Below are positions 34,403-46,474 of a DNA stretch of 64,000 nt, piece by piece; positions within the stretch are counted from its first letter, which is position 1, and each line of letters begins with the position of its first letter. The stretch comes from Saururus chinensis. Taxonomy: Eukaryota > Streptophyta > Magnoliopsida > Piperales > Saururaceae. The notes under the pieces were generated by a model. The model was given only the letters and a program-made list of their open reading frames with translations. It was not told the DNA's origin and did not search any database. Location: the NCBI GenBank assembly GCA_035235625.1, contig CP141148.1, positions 4,769,001 to 4,833,000 of the forward strand. The letters are read 5' to 3'. The position numbers were made by a program, and so were the translations under genes.

Positions 34403-35058
34403 GGGTATGTTTGGATCGGTGGAAAGCGGGGAAAAAGAAATGAATCTTCTTAAAATCTTCTAATTTTCACTGTTTGGCGCAACAGGGAAAGAGAAACTAG
34501 AGTGAAAAGTAAGAGAAAATGGATAAAAATTTAGCCTAAAAATTTTTCACTCATCAACCCATGAATTTTAGGAAAAAATCATTGTAGTAAACATTTATGT
34601 CTTACTGTTACTACCACCACCACCACTATCGTCGCTGTCGCCGCTACCATCGTCACCGCCACCACCGATGTCACCGCCACCACCACTACCACCATCATCA
34701 CCACCACCGCCACCATTGTCACCACCGCTGTTACTACTACTACTGCTGTCACCACCACCAATGTCGACGCCGCCACCACCACTATCACTGCTGCCACCAC
34801 CGCTGCCGTCGCCGCCACTAATACAATAGCCGCCGCCATAACCACCACCACCACTGTCACCGCTACCACCACCACCACTACTACCACTATTGCTACCACC
34901 GCCGCCGCTACTGCCACTATTATTATCAATTTTCTCTAATATTATTTATGTAACCAAATAGTACAAAATATTTAGGAATTTCTTAATTTCTCTTTCACTT
35001 GGATTCATTTTCCTTTTTTTTTCTCTTTCTCCCCGTTTTCACCAATTCAAACAGACCC
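34403..35058. mobile_element. Tourist-like MITE with an internal triplet satellite
   Basis: Inverted ends GGGTATGTTTGGATCGGTGG and, from the right, GGGTCTGTTTGAATTGGTG, with similarity continuing about 40 bp inward (AAAGCGGGGAAAAAG against AAAACGGGGAGAAAG). TAA flanks both sides (34400-34402 and 35059-35061), the PIF/Harbinger-Tourist target duplication. The centre is a triplet array. No transposase frame is present. Confidence 0.85.
34606..34922. repeat. Degenerate triplet satellite (CCA/CCG/CTA types)
   Basis: About 105 triplets dominated by ACC/CCG/ACT with strict three-base phasing. It is open in several frames (valine/alanine-rich on the minus strand, histidine/arginine-rich on the plus strand), which is a property of the repeat and not evidence of a gene. 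Confidence 0.85.
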
Positions 35059-35061
35059 TAA

Positions 35062-36014
35062 AAATCTAAACTTTATAGATAGAAAGAAAGAAGAAATAAT
35101 TACAACCGATAATAGCATAACAATTTTAATCACTTGCATCACTTCTCTTTACTACGTTAGTATGCTCCTCAACCACAAGAGTAAGCAAGACGGGGGAAAG
35201 AAATGGGAGTTTGTCATCCAAATCCTTATCATTTTGAGCAAAAGGTGATCTATAGATTAAGTATGCTTGATCGGAGTGGAGGGACGAAGAGACCCATATA
35301 TATATATATATTAATCTTAAATTTTAAAAATAAATTTAAAGTAAAATCTAAATTTTTTTATTACTAACCATAATATTTATTCAACGGTGAGTTATTTAAA
35401 TTAATCCAAAATTTTTTATTTCCGTGTCTAAAAATTTCCACACCGAAACAGAGCCTTAAATCTTTTCATTTGCCCATTTAACCCCACATGAAGACTTGGG
35501 ATTTGCAGTGCTCATCTAACGTTAGATCTCATATTTGTCAGAGTCGCTGCAACATCAATATCGTCAAGTCATGATCCACCCACCCCACCTACCAGATCGG
35601 CTAGTGGTCCCCAAAATGGATTGATCTGCATTTCTGTTGCATGACAGGAAAAAGAAAAGGCCATAAATCCTGAATTTATTTTGAAGAGTTTACAAGCAAA
35701 AGCTGACAGGTCTGGATAAGATCCACTGCATGACAGGGTTTAGGTTCCTCTGCCAATTACAGACTGGTCGGTGATCAAATTCACATCTTTATCCAATTCA
35801 AAACCTAATCAGACTGTCGGCTTCTTGCTCCGGCGACTCAGAGACAGCTCTCGCTCCGGGCAGGCTTGCTGGAAACGAAAACCACCTACACATACATCAT
35901 CTGGACTAAATCATTAGCGATAAACAAATCAACCTTCACGGCATCCAATCAAGCTAAATATAAATTTTCAATCGTTAATCAATTAGATGGATCTCAAACT
36001 TTCAGTTTCTCAAA
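35062..36014. other. Flank of the MEE59-like gene
   Basis: The part next to 36014 is the expected 3' untranslated region of the minus-strand gene. The rest has a short (TA)n tract near 35300 and no supported coding sequence. Confidence 0.4.
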
Positions 36015-36711
36015 TCACAGTACAGCTTTGTCTACCTCGTCCATCGTTGGTATCCAATCGTTTGTTGCAGGGTTGCTCTTCACAGAGGCAGCCACGGCCA
36101 CTGCGCTGCTTCGCTCTTGCAGGCTCACCACCCCAGCACCACCCCTTGGGCCATCAACCCTTATAAATCCGCTTCCAGTCTGAAACCACCCACACATGAT
36201 TCAGTGCAAACATTGACAAACGCCGTTGAAGAACATAAAAAGCAGCAAAAATAATTTGAGGGAGTTGTTCCCATGTGCACCAACCGTGTGATGCTGTTTG
36301 TCTATTGAATTCAATTTCTTGTAGTACTCAGTCTCCACAAACTCCTCCTCATGAACAGCAGCTCCTCCTCCCTCCAAGATGATGATCTGAGGACAAGAAT
36401 ATGAATGATGAAATTAATAATCATATTGAAAACTGGATCGAACATGGAAGAAATAGTAATTCACAGACTTGAGATTGAGACTGAAGGGACTGAAACTTGG
36501 TCAGTTCTGGGATGGTGGTCTCAGGGTCGTCATCGGCCGGAGGGTGGTCGTAGTCGGGGAAGGAGGAGGCCTCGCTCCGGGCAGGCTTCTTGGGCCGCTT
36601 GGGGGCCAAGGACTCGAAGTGGGCCTTCGCCTCCTGGGTGATCTTCAGCTGCTGGTCCGCGTCGAGCACCTCATCGCTCCTGCTCGGCTTCGTCACCACT
36701 TCACTCCCCAT
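36015..36711 (-). CDS. MEE59-like small protein, 3 exons, 169 aa
   Basis: Exons on the minus strand are 36469-36711, 36285-36386 and 36015-36179. Introns are short GT-AG introns of 82 and 105 bp and all junctions are phase 0. The protein starts MGSE, has the acidic SDEVLDADQQL segment, APKRPKKP near residues 37-43, an IPELTKFQSLQSQ segment at the first splice, EEFVETEYYKKLNSIDKQHH in exon 2, and GSGFIRV opening exon 3. This pattern matches the plant family annotated as maternal effect embryo arrest 59 in Arabidopsis. It has no known enzymatic domain, signal peptide or membrane segment, and its molecular role is not established. The start codon follows a C/T-rich leader and is the only one that keeps the conserved N-terminus. 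Confidence 0.8.
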
Positions 36712-37014
36712 CTCGATCGGCGATCGCCCCCTTCTCTCCCTCTCTGAAGGAGAGACGCAACTCCTGTCTCTCAGTATTTGTTTTGCAACAAGTTGTACAT
36801 AAAATAAAGGGTTTTATGAAGAATCTAACCAAGTGCGAAGATGTAATTTTACGTCAACCACCCACTTGTACCTTTGTAAGTATTTATAGCATTATAGCAT
36901 TAATAAGAAGTCTGAGAAGTCATGAGTTTTCTACCCTCTTATAACCTTGGCTACATGATCGAGATTGTATGGTATGTGTCTGGAACATGTTAATATGATT
37001 TAGAAAAATTGTTA

Positions 37015-37351
37015 AGGTGTGTTTGGAGCTTATAATTTAAATTTAGATGTGTGATTATTAAATTATGTTATTATAAATTATGGGATAAATAAGATTTATA
37101 TTTGAAAATTGAGTATTTGGGAATTGTGTGAATTTAAGAGTGAGATATAGGTGGGATTTACAAAAAATGCGGTTGACCCTATGATTTTTGTTTAGCTCAT
37201 TTTGAGTTATAAAACAAATTACATAATTTAGGGTCTAATTTAAGACAAAATCAAATCCTACCGTGAAATATATTGTCAAACAAAGATTTTAGGCTAAATC
37301 ATACTTATTTATAAATCACATGACTCAAATCTCCATTATGAAACACACCCT
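37015..37351. mobile_element. Tourist-like MITE at the edge of the direct duplication
   Basis: Inverted ends AGGTGTGTTTGGAGCTTATA and, from the right, AGGGTGTGTTTCATAATG. TTA lies at both sides (37012-37014 and 37352-37354). It is 337 bp, AT-rich and non-coding. The large duplicated segment starts at its right end. Confidence 0.75.
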
Positions 37352-40006
37352 TTAGAATGCTGATTAATGTGTCATGTTTTTTTTCATTGTAACGTGAGGT
37401 CATCGAACAAGACCTGTCTCTTAGAGCATCTATCTTCTACCACCAATTCTTTTAAGTGCGCACATAAAAACACTATTAGGCGTGAGCCTATAGACAATGG
37501 TGGAGAACACCAAACTATTTTCATGCTCTGTAACACATTACACATCAAATAAATTCTCATCCCACCAGCACTCCATTGGTTAGATGGGGTATGTTATTGG
37601 TTATGATTCAATGTGGTTAAGTGATTCAACATGCAATGTCATAGCTATTAATATTTTTTATAGTAAACTGTAGTATGTAAATTTCAAAGGAACATTGCAC
37701 ATTATTTGGGGGCATCAAAGTAAAATTCGTGGATTATTTCATAGCAATATCACCTCTTAAAAGGTTTTGTGGGGCTTCAAATTAAATTTTTATATGCTAA
37801 ATATTTACACAAAAAGTAAAATATATATTTATAATCAACTTTGAGTAAATATAATATTGTTTTTATCAGCACAAAACAAAGTCTATCTGTACATATTTTG
37901 TATTTTATAAGAGCATTACAGACAGATAAAAAAATCTTATTGGTGACATCATACAAATATTATCATATTAAAACCTTATATATGTAAACAATACGGGTAT
38001 GTATGGGGCAATCTGGCTACATGATCTTTGTTTTACCCTATACAATTAATCTTTATAAATATAATATTACTTTTTATATTTTCAATTATTCTTTACTTCT
38101 AAAAAATCCAAACAATCGGTTTCATGTTATGTACACATGAGTAGTGGTGAAACAGGTAGAGGACACTATGTATATCACCATCTTATGTAAATGATTGTAT
38201 ATATGTGGAGATTTATTTGATTTAATTTAAAAATTCTCTCTCTCTCTTTCTATATATATTAGCAAGAACGTATATGTAATATGCATGTAAATATATATTA
38301 GTTAAGAAAAATAAATAAATTAGAGATAAAGTATTTATCGAACAAAGGTCTCCCTTGCATGTTACCATTACAATACATGTTTTTAGGATTATATTTGTAA
38401 TAAATTACACACACATATAATTATAAGCATTGTATTAACATAAAAATTCTTATAGTAGGCAACTATAAGTATAAATCTCACGAATGAAATATTAGCTCAT
38501 ATATTTAATAGGACAATGGTGGTAGATGACTTCATGTCATAAAACATACCCTTCATATTCAAAACCAGTTTAATGATGAGTTTTATTTACTAGTGTTCAT
38601 TAAGAGTTTTTTAATAGTATTAGAAATGTGTGAATCTAAATATGTGTAATATAGAAAAAAAAATGTAAAAAATTATTATAAAAAAGTAAGTTATATGCAT
38701 GGGATCTATATAAAAGTTTTCAAAAAACATACTCGTGTATTATCTCATTTTATAGAGCATGTTGAGAGCTTTTCAATAATATTAAGAATACACAAATTCA
38801 TGTTTGAGAATGCATACTATACCCTTACAAAGCTAAAATTAACATAATATAAAAAGTAGGGTAATTTTTGTCAACAACTACTATTAGGCTGATACGTAGC
38901 AGCAATCCAACATAATCTCATTGAAATTGGATGTTAATTTTATTAAAATACATTTAAACAATATACCAATTCAAACCTATATTTAAGGGCATTATAGAAA
39001 ATAAAAAAATTATATAAGAAATTTGGCAAAAATGTACCATCACCTTTAGTATTTTATATAGTACTATGATTACATATATAATAGATATATCTAAATATAC
39101 ATTTAAAATATATTAAATATATTTTAAATTGATAGCAAGTTTAACATCAGTGGCTATTACTTTTAAAAAAGAAATTAATACAATTTTCTATCACTTCTTT
39201 TATTTATAAAAAAAATATCAAGCCTCATATAAATTAATATTCAAGTTTGACTCATGTCATTTCACATGTGAAACTTTACATGTCATGTCAAAGAGATACT
39301 TTATCTTTGTAAAAAAAGAAATCATTTTTAATGTATCGCGTAGATAATGAACCTAGCATAAGGAATGTATGTAGAGTGTTTATTTTCAATATCAACAACA
39401 TATATACTAATGCACGTTAGCTCCAATACCACTTGTACTAACCTGTACTAGTAAGTATACTATTAATCTTGAAAATAAGTGCTTTACATATGCTCGCTGA
39501 ACTCATGATGAGCAAGAAACATAAAAAATTCTTCCGTTCAAAAAACCATCATATGTGAAACATTAATGTCACAATAAAAAGAAGGTAGAGAGTTTATACG
39601 AATGGAGTTAAGATATTTTTAGGGGTTTGTTGAAAATAGCCAAAAGAGAAGGATGAATAAAATTTTTCCATAAAGCTTTATAGAAACTTGTGGTCGATGA
39701 TGCAGTTGAACCCCCTTGTGCTTTTCTTGGGGTGATAGTGGGGAGAGGTTCTAGCCAATTTGTATTTGTTGTCTAGGTGAGAATGCCTTTTTGCCACTCC
39801 TCATTAGTCATTACTCCCTCTATCCTATATTAAAAATAAAATTAATTTATTTTAAAATAAAACAAGTGGAGCTATTAATGTTGAGTTGAGAGAGTATTTA
39901 ATTTTGGTAAATGTGTGAAATTTGCTTGGCCCATTTTTATTTTTCTCTTATAACTAGCCCTGAGCCAAATCACTCGCTAGTCCTTAATGGGTTACAATCT
40001 CACATT
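37352..40006. repeat. Large direct duplication, copy 1
   Basis: Collinear with 61352-64000 at high identity, from TTAGAATG(C/T)T(G/A)ATTAATGTGTCATG through the (CT)n tract near 38240 to CACTCGCTAGTCCTTAATGG. It is AT-rich with no supported gene. Copy 1 has CTATTAGGCGTGAGCC near 37470, missing from copy 2, which instead has an extra block near 61525. Copy 2 runs off the window, so the right limit is unknown. It may be a large non-autonomous repeat or a segmental duplication. Confidence 0.9.
39812..39898. mobile_element. Short Stowaway-like remnant
   Basis: TACTCCCTCTATCCTATATTA on the left and, read from the right, ATACTCTCTCAACTCAACATTA resemble Stowaway ends (CTCCCTCCGTCCC). At 87 bp it is a deletion derivative. 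It is also present in the other duplicated copy near 63812. Confidence 0.45.
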
Positions 40007-40630
40007 GTTTTCCAACTCATCTTATTTGTGCTTGCACATTTTAATTTTGGATGAGAGGTCTCTCATCCCTTATTTTATCTATCCTACCTCACCTCTATAT
40101 AGATGGTAAATATTCATCATCTAAAAATACGCAAATGGTGAAAATCTATCAACTATATTAAGGGGTGGGGTGGACTAACTGGCTAGAAGATGGGGTGGTT
40201 GACTTCTCATCTTTTGATTTTATTTTAAAAAATTGGTGGGCTTTTTTATGACTAGCGGTTGTGACTATGTTATATTATATAACCTCCCCTCATTCGGCCA
40301 CTTAATTGGGCCCTTAAATTATAATTTTAGAATTGTAATTAATCGGGCCCACAAAATGACTTAAATGACCCAATTGTATGTTTAAATCGGGTAAACGGAC
40401 CCTATACGATATGTTCAACTTTAAACAATCGTATCTCCCTCATCCGAACACCGATTCACATTTCTTTGAGGCATTTCGAAGCTCTTTCTGTCTACTTTTA
40501 ATCTATATAGTTTCAACCACTAATTCGAAGCATTGAATAAGTTATTCCAATAATAAGTTCAAGGGGTCTAACACCCTAATTTCCACGTGGTCGACTTCAA
40601 AAATTTAAAAAATTCCCGAATGTTATATTA
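40007..40630. other. Segment between duplication and NDUFS5 copy, LTR-like
   Basis: No gene seen. The stretch near 40400-40570 (AACAATCGTATCTCCCTCATCCGAACACCGA) has the look of retrotransposon LTR or internal sequence, but I could not define ends. Confidence 0.3.
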
Positions 40631-41328
40631 TGTATGTAATTTATTTATTTATTGATAATTTTCTCTTATATGTCTTTGTCTATCTTAATACATCCCATAA
40701 TCATATTGCTAAAAATGTATCAAGTGATTGCTTACGAAACAAATAGGATGTTAATGGAAACGTTTGCTACTATTTCTGCAGTTTCAGCATAGAAACATAA
40801 TTTACAAAGAGGAGCAATGCCAAATAAGGGCAGCTGCACATAAGGCGAAAGAAGAGGCTGAAAGTGGTATAGGCACGGGGGTCTTCATTAAGAATGTCAA
40901 TTCTAAAAGAAAAATACTTCTGCGACCATAAAAAAGCTACGTCAATAGCTTATTTCATCATTTGCAAACCATTAATGTGTGGGAAATATGGTTCCCACAC
41001 ATTAATGGTTTGCAAATGATGAAATAAGCTATTGACGTAGTTTTTTTAACGTTGTGATAGCACTGCTCTTTCTAAAAGTTAAGCAAATTTCTGTTTGAGT
41101 TTCTTTTGCATTTGGGGTGTGTACCACCCAACACTTGACTGCATGAATAAAGACAAACATTTATGTAAGGAAGAGGCGTAAATTTGTTACTGAGAACTTT
41201 TTGTGCTCAAACGTCCCATTCCAACTTCTGTAGCTTTGTAATGGCTCTTGTTCTTGGATTCTATAAAGGAAACTGGTATTTGTACTCACGAAATCCTTAT
41301 TCCAGCCTTTTGACTAGATAGAAAAACG
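40631..41328 (+). pseudogene. Duplicated NDUFS5 exon 2 with flanking intron and 3' region
   Basis: Collinear with about 46216-46741 of the NDUFS5 gene: end of intron 1, acceptor CTGCAG, exon 2 from 40782, and the 3' region to GACTAGATAGAAAAA. In the exon, arginines R3/R4 of the segment are altered (QHRNIIYKEEQ) and a small length change before the stop moves the stop out of frame. Exon 1 is absent. A foldback element is inserted just after the former stop codon. Confidence 0.9.
40910..41069. mobile_element. Foldback MITE with 49 bp perfect arms and 9 bp target duplication
   Basis: Arms 40937-40985 and 40992-41040 are exact inverted copies of 49 bp around a 6 nt loop (ATATGG). The outer 25 bp on each side are imperfectly inverted. 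TTCTAAAAG flanks both ends (40901-40909 and 41070-41078) and occurs once at the matching place in NDUFS5 (about 46484-46492), so the insertion is proved by the empty site. A 9 bp duplication suggests a Mutator-type element. Confidence 0.95.
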
Positions 41329-41371
41329 TTGGGATGGCTTGGTAATTGTGATTTAGATTTCGTGGCTATAG

Positions 41372-42662
41372 TTCTTCAATTTTTATCTGCACAAAGATCA
41401 CACAATCTATTCACCGCTACAATTTCTGTATGCCTTTAATTTTTGGTTAAATTGTATCTATATTGAAAGATATGTGCTGCCACGGTTGATCTGTGTCTTT
41501 TCTTTGTCTATTTGAGTACATCCAATGTTGCTTGCTTGTATCAATCATCAAATTCATATTTGGAGGGATGTCCATCTAAACACTTCATCGCCTAGGGTTT
41601 CCTCACAGATGTTGGATTAAAAACCTCCCCCTTTTCCTTTATTTCTATTTTAATTTTCCTCATTTTTATGATTGATTTGCGTTTACATTCGTTTTTGTAC
41701 AATTATGTCGTAGCTTGATGGGTGAGTTTTACGGGAGATGTATAATGTTTTAAATGCATGAAGTTTAGGAGTCTCTTTGAAATTGTTAAATGCCTTGCTG
41801 ATGTAGACGTTGTAAGGCCGATTTATTCTTTGCGTATTGTTTTGGTGGTTTTGCCTTTGGTGCGGGGTTTAGTTACTTGTATGCTCCCTTCCCCCCTTTC
41901 CCATCTCTCTACTATGTCTGCTCTTTCATTTTTCCTTAGTTATCCTTTCCCCTAATGGTTTTTGAAATTCTCTAAGTTACATAGATATTATTTGGTAACT
42001 GTCTTACCCTAATGATTTTTGAAGTTCTCTCAGTTACATAGATATTATTTGATAACTGTCAACAAGTAAGAAGCTTTAACTTTATTAATAATTTTATTTT
42101 GGTGGGTTTTTTCAAATTTTGGTGCTAGGGTCATTGTTTAGTAAATTTTGTCGTAATTTATGGAGACAAAATTTTTATTTAAGTTTCTTAGATTGTTTTT
42201 TTAGTTTGTCATAATATTGATACCTTTGTAGAACATGATGAGAGAGCATTGTGTGTCTCATGGACTATTTGTAATAGTTGCCTAATGGGTGTCACAGCAC
42301 ACAACAACTAAAGTAGAGTTGTGATCAATTTTGTGGGTCCTAAATATTTCGAAAGAGTATTGGCTTCTCATGGCACGTCTTTTTGTACTTGGCAATCATA
42401 ATATTATCACTCGAAAAACAAGTTAAATAGTTTTACCCGAGCAAGAATAAACAAATAAGGTATGAGTTTTATTTGGATGAGCTCGGGCTCATATAGGCTA
42501 CATGAGCCCTTAGATTTTGATATGAAGCCACTCATAAGTCCGAGGATAAACATTTTGAACTATTGGATCTCAATTCGATGGCACTTGAAACCTAAACTCA
42601 CACTAGCACACATGAGCCTTGCTACAATTTTTGTTATACACTAGTTTCTTTTTAGTGAATGT
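41372..42662. repeat. Inverted duplication, uninterrupted copy
   Basis: Inverse of 53145-53877 plus 58825-59357. It shares AGGGATGTCCATCTAAACACTTC, the stretch around CTTGCTGATGTAGACGTTGTAAGG, and GGATGAGCTCGGGCTCA. The small frame at 41758 also reads in the inverted copy at 58749, but it is short and changes freely, so I do not call it a gene. Confidence 0.9.
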
Positions 42663-42699
42663 TATATAAAAGTTAAGTAAAGCCCATGGCCCATGGGTG

Positions 42700-43735
42700 A
42701 GCAGAAGGAAAAGCTTGCGGGTTCATTTATGTTCCTCAAAAAGGGGCATCGTTAGAAAAGCTTGTGGTAGTCATCGCTCCGCCCTATTTTGTTTCCCGTT
42801 CGTCCGCTGTCCGCCGCGTTACTGAAAATTTTCTCCCAGTCCGGCGATCCCAATCGGCCAATCTTCCTGTTTTTCCTGCCTTAATTTTCCCACTTGTTGA
42901 TCATCCACCGCCGTGCCATTCGTGAAAGCCCAGTCCGCCGCTGTGCCCTAATTTTTCCCCCGATCCCATTCCTGTTTCACTTCATAGTGGACGACTCAAC
43001 CAGTCTGCCGCTTCCAGAGGACGTCTGACGACCGTCGTCGGAACTTCTTCTCCATTTCGCCGGTCCGTGGCCTCAAGAGCTCGTCGATCTTTCTCCATTT
43101 CGCCAGTCCGTCGCCTCCAGAGTTCGTCAAGACGCTTCTTCATTTTTTCGGCCGGCGTCTCTTCTTCATTTCGCCGAACACCTCTTCTCCATCTCACCGG
43201 CATCTCCTCTCCGGTTCCTATTCCAAAAGCGCTGTGAGTTCTACTTCTCCATTCTCTGATTTACAGTTGCATTTGGGGCCGTCCTGTCTACATTTTGAAG
43301 CTTTTCAGGCGCCTGTTTAAATAATTGTTGGTGGGGATCGGTATGTTTGAATGATTTGCTCAAGATATCATGTATTTTTTGGATATGAAGTGCTGAAACT
43401 GAAAAGGACTTTTTTTTTGGGTGAATTTTGTGACATTCAACTGTTTTATGTTTTTTGTTGTTTTTGTGCTGTTCTGATGATCTGAATCGTTGGTAGTGTG
43501 TTGTTTTTGTGCTGTTCTGATGATCATGAATCGTTGTTTTTTCCATATTCGGGTCGGGTTGGGTTGGTTGTTAAGCCATCGGTGCTGATGATGCAAATTA
43601 ACGGGCCTGCTGCTCTGTTCTCTGCACAATAGGCACTCGACAACAAGGGCGAAGAGCCGAACTCGACAACAAGGACGAAGAACCGAAGAAGTTATTGTAC
43701 CAAACCGTAAAGAGCGGAAGAACGGAAGGGGAGGG
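42700..43735 (+). promoter_or_regulatory. NDUFS5 upstream region and probable 5' leader
   Basis: From 42760 to 43240 the sequence becomes GC-rich with CCG/CGCC motifs and repeated TTCTCCATTTCGCC, then AT-rich to about 43620. A leader exon ending near GCGCT|GTGAGTTC (about 43231) and an acceptor at CACAATAG (about 43632) is a reasonable but unproved arrangement. Immediately before the start lies a 26 bp tandem duplication (43635-43660 and 43661-43686). Confidence 0.4.
43635..43686. repeat. 26 bp tandem duplication in the NDUFS5 leader
   Basis: Two adjacent units ACTCGACAACAAGG(G/A)CGAAGA(G/A)CCGA differ at two positions and lie 50 bp before the start codon. Confidence 0.9.
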
Positions 43736-46474
43736 ATGGCGTCAGGGTGGGGGATCACTGGCAACAAGGGCCGATGCTATGACTTCTGGACTGATTTCAG
43801 TGAGTGCATGTCCCGCTGCAGGGAGCCCAAGGATTGCGCTCTCCTCCGAGAAGACTACCTCGAATGCCTCCACCACTTCAAGGAGGTTCTTCTCCCTTAT
43901 CTTCTTTCATTTTCATCTCTAAATTTTGAATCCGGTCATATAGCTATCTTGTCATGTTTTAATTGAATGTTTTCACTTTGTTTAAGCGGATTTGTAATTA
44001 CGAAGAACATGTTGATTTGTGGTCATTGAGATAAATCATTAAATATGACAACAGTAATGCTCCTTGCATTAGAATGATCCACAGCTCCCAACTTCCGTTT
44101 TTAGTCAAGATCCAAATGGATTTTTTCACAGTTTCGGTACCATCATTAATGAAGAGTGTTGTTTTTATCTTGATTTGATTTCATAAGCATTTGTGAGGCA
44201 AGAATGGGCTAGCACTCGTCATTTTTATTCACCAAATTAATCGTTTATTATCCCTAAAACGGATTCGTCTAGATTTTCGTTTTAATGCATTTAGTTGTAG
44301 CACTTTCTATCATAGTTGTCAGATCAAGACTGATCATCAAACTGGCTGAGTAGCCAGATTAATAAGATGGCTGATTCTATTCTTTCATTCTAAAGTATGA
44401 TAAATAAGAAAAATATGCAATATAAAATGGGAAAACTATGCCATGGGCAAGCAATTTGACTTCAGCACCTGGTATTATTCCTTGTATGTATAATATTTTA
44501 ATAAAAAAAATTCATTGACTAGAAAAAATTATGTGCCAATGTTAGAAGCTCACCATATTTACATCAATAAATGAAAATTGTTCTCTTTTTAATCCAAACA
44601 CTAATGGGAAAAATTTTTGTAAGGGATCTGAAATGTTTTGTAGAAACTTTAACTTTGAAATGAGTGCTTGAATTATTGAATTTTTATGCGTTTTGAACTA
44701 TTCTTTGAGTACTGAATGTTGGAAATTGTGATTTAACCTATCAAGTTCATTTGGGAAACCTAATTTTACCTCTGAACAAAGAAAAAAAGAGAAGGGAATT
44801 AAAGAAAGAAGAATAAATTTGGTGTCTGTCTTTTATAATATTAAATTTTAATCTTGTTGTATATAAAATTAATTGTGGGCAGTTTGTTATACTTCCTCAG
44901 TCCCATATTAGAAAAATTAGTGATTTCTATTGAATGGTGGGACCCACAGCTAAGAAAATGGAAAATAGGCTTCTGAAACGCTTTTATATATACCCAGCCC
45001 CTTAAATTGAGCCCAATGGAGCTATTAATATGAGGCAAACTTTTTTTCCAAATGGAGCAATTAATATGGGATGAAGGGAGTATTTCTTTATTTTATGAAT
45101 GAGAATGTGGGTGCTTGTTACGTGATCATCTAAAATGCTTAGAGCTAAGTGCTAACATGTATGTCACTAAGGTGTATGATATAAATGATTGCTGGACAAC
45201 ATATGTGTAATAATACTATGGCTAACACTGAGCAAAAAAATATTTTGATGATGGCTAATGTAATAAGAGTAATATAAATAATAAAACATATATTGCGATT
45301 CTCTAGCTAGTAGTAATAATATTAAAATATTTGAACTCCGTTAAACTTTATACTTGAATTTTTTTCCAAATTGGGGTGCATAGCTACTCCCTATTCTCAT
45401 CCTGAAAGCAGTCTTTGTAGATTTAACATTTTGGTTTTGATTAGATGGACATTGTTTGTGCAGAACTCTTTGTTGATCACTTTGATCTCAAATTCTTGAC
45501 GTATTGTTTGATCAAATGTTGATGTTCATATTCTTAAATCTCAATCAGCTTGCAATTTAGTGTTGAGCATTTTCTGAATTGCAAAGGGTTGAATATTTGC
45601 CAAATTATGCTATTACTTTTTGAACTTACAAAGGCTGGGCTTCTGGTACTTTATCTCATTGTTTTTGTTTCATTCCTTTTGCTCTTGGCATTGTTGAAAA
45701 GCTATGCAATTATACAAGTTTCTCTTGCATTTTTGTCATGTTAAAGCTTTCCTTGAATTTTGCCAAATGATTTAGCTGCAGGTCTCTGATGTAGTGTTTG
45801 TTAGCTTATTTGAGCTTTGCATATTCAGCTTTGCTTGCAAGGACTTGTGCTAGCATCACAAACTTTCAGTGCTACCGGATAAATCAACTGGCCTATTCTA
45901 AATAGTTTTACTATTTTCTGTAGAATTCTCTCTATGCTAAAACATGTTCCACATATGTATGATATACGTTAAATCGAGTGACTTATTCCAAAAGGTTCAA
46001 TGATATTCTTAGGATGCACTCTATGCTACATCATATACTACAAATGTATGATGATATATGTTATATTAATCAGAGACCATTTGAGGCTAAACACAAAGTG
46101 AGTAGCATCCAAGATCGTATCTCTTATCTAAAGATTGAGAACCAAAAAATAAAAATGACTGGTTTGCACCTTGGAAAGTGATGTCTTCCCGAAACGTTCA
46201 ATTTCTGCTCTTTGTGTGTGTAATTTATTTATTTATTGATGATTTGCTCTTATATGTCTTTGTCTATCTTAATACGTCCCAGAATCATATTGCTAAAAAT
46301 GTATCAAAGGGATTGCTTACGAAATGAATGGGATGTTAATGAAAAAGTTTGCTACTATTTTTACAGTTTCAGCGGAGAAATAGAATTTACAAAGAGGAGC
46401 AACGCCAAATTAGGGCAGCTGCACGGAAGGCAAAAGAAGATGCTGAAGGTGGCGGGCATGGGGGTCTTCATTAA
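43736..46474 (+). CDS. NDUFS5: NADH dehydrogenase (complex I) iron-sulfur protein 5, 2 exons, 85 aa
   Basis: Exons 43736-43885 and 46367-46474 join in phase 0 across a 2481 bp GT-AG intron. The protein is the 15 kDa accessory subunit of mitochondrial complex I, on the intermembrane-space side. It opens [18 protein letters not shown], the conserved plant N-terminus. Cysteines C14-C24 and C34-C44 form the twin CX9C helical hairpin (CHCH fold), with an extra C28. Such proteins are normally imported and oxidised by the Mia40/Erv1 relay and need no cleavable presequence, which agrees with the short N-terminus. Exon 2 encodes a basic, alanine-rich tail ([12 protein letters not shown]) ending in a Gly/His-rich tip, GGGHGGLH. 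The intron carries a Stowaway MITE. Exon 2 and its flanks are duplicated at 40631-41328. Confidence 0.95.
44892..45080. mobile_element. Stowaway-like MITE in the NDUFS5 intron
   Basis: Ends CTTCCTCAGTCCCATATTAG and, from the right, CTCCCTTCATCCCATATTAA match at 16 of 20 positions and are flanked by TA on both sides. Length and termini fit Tc1/mariner-type Stowaway elements. Confidence 0.8.

Noticed and set aside
34579..34929. Valine/alanine-rich and histidine/arginine-rich ORFs on both strands
   Set aside because: Both arise from the same triplet satellite inside a MITE. No start context, domain or neighbouring exon.
41758..41955. 65-codon ORF also seen inverted at 58749-58973
   Set aside because: The shared reading frame reflects duplication of the DNA segment. 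The copies differ freely at the protein level, end differently and show no domain.
43241..43767. Two overlapping minus-strand ORFs (101 and 135 codons)
   Set aside because: Antisense to the NDUFS5 leader and start, with compositional bias and no recognisable domain.
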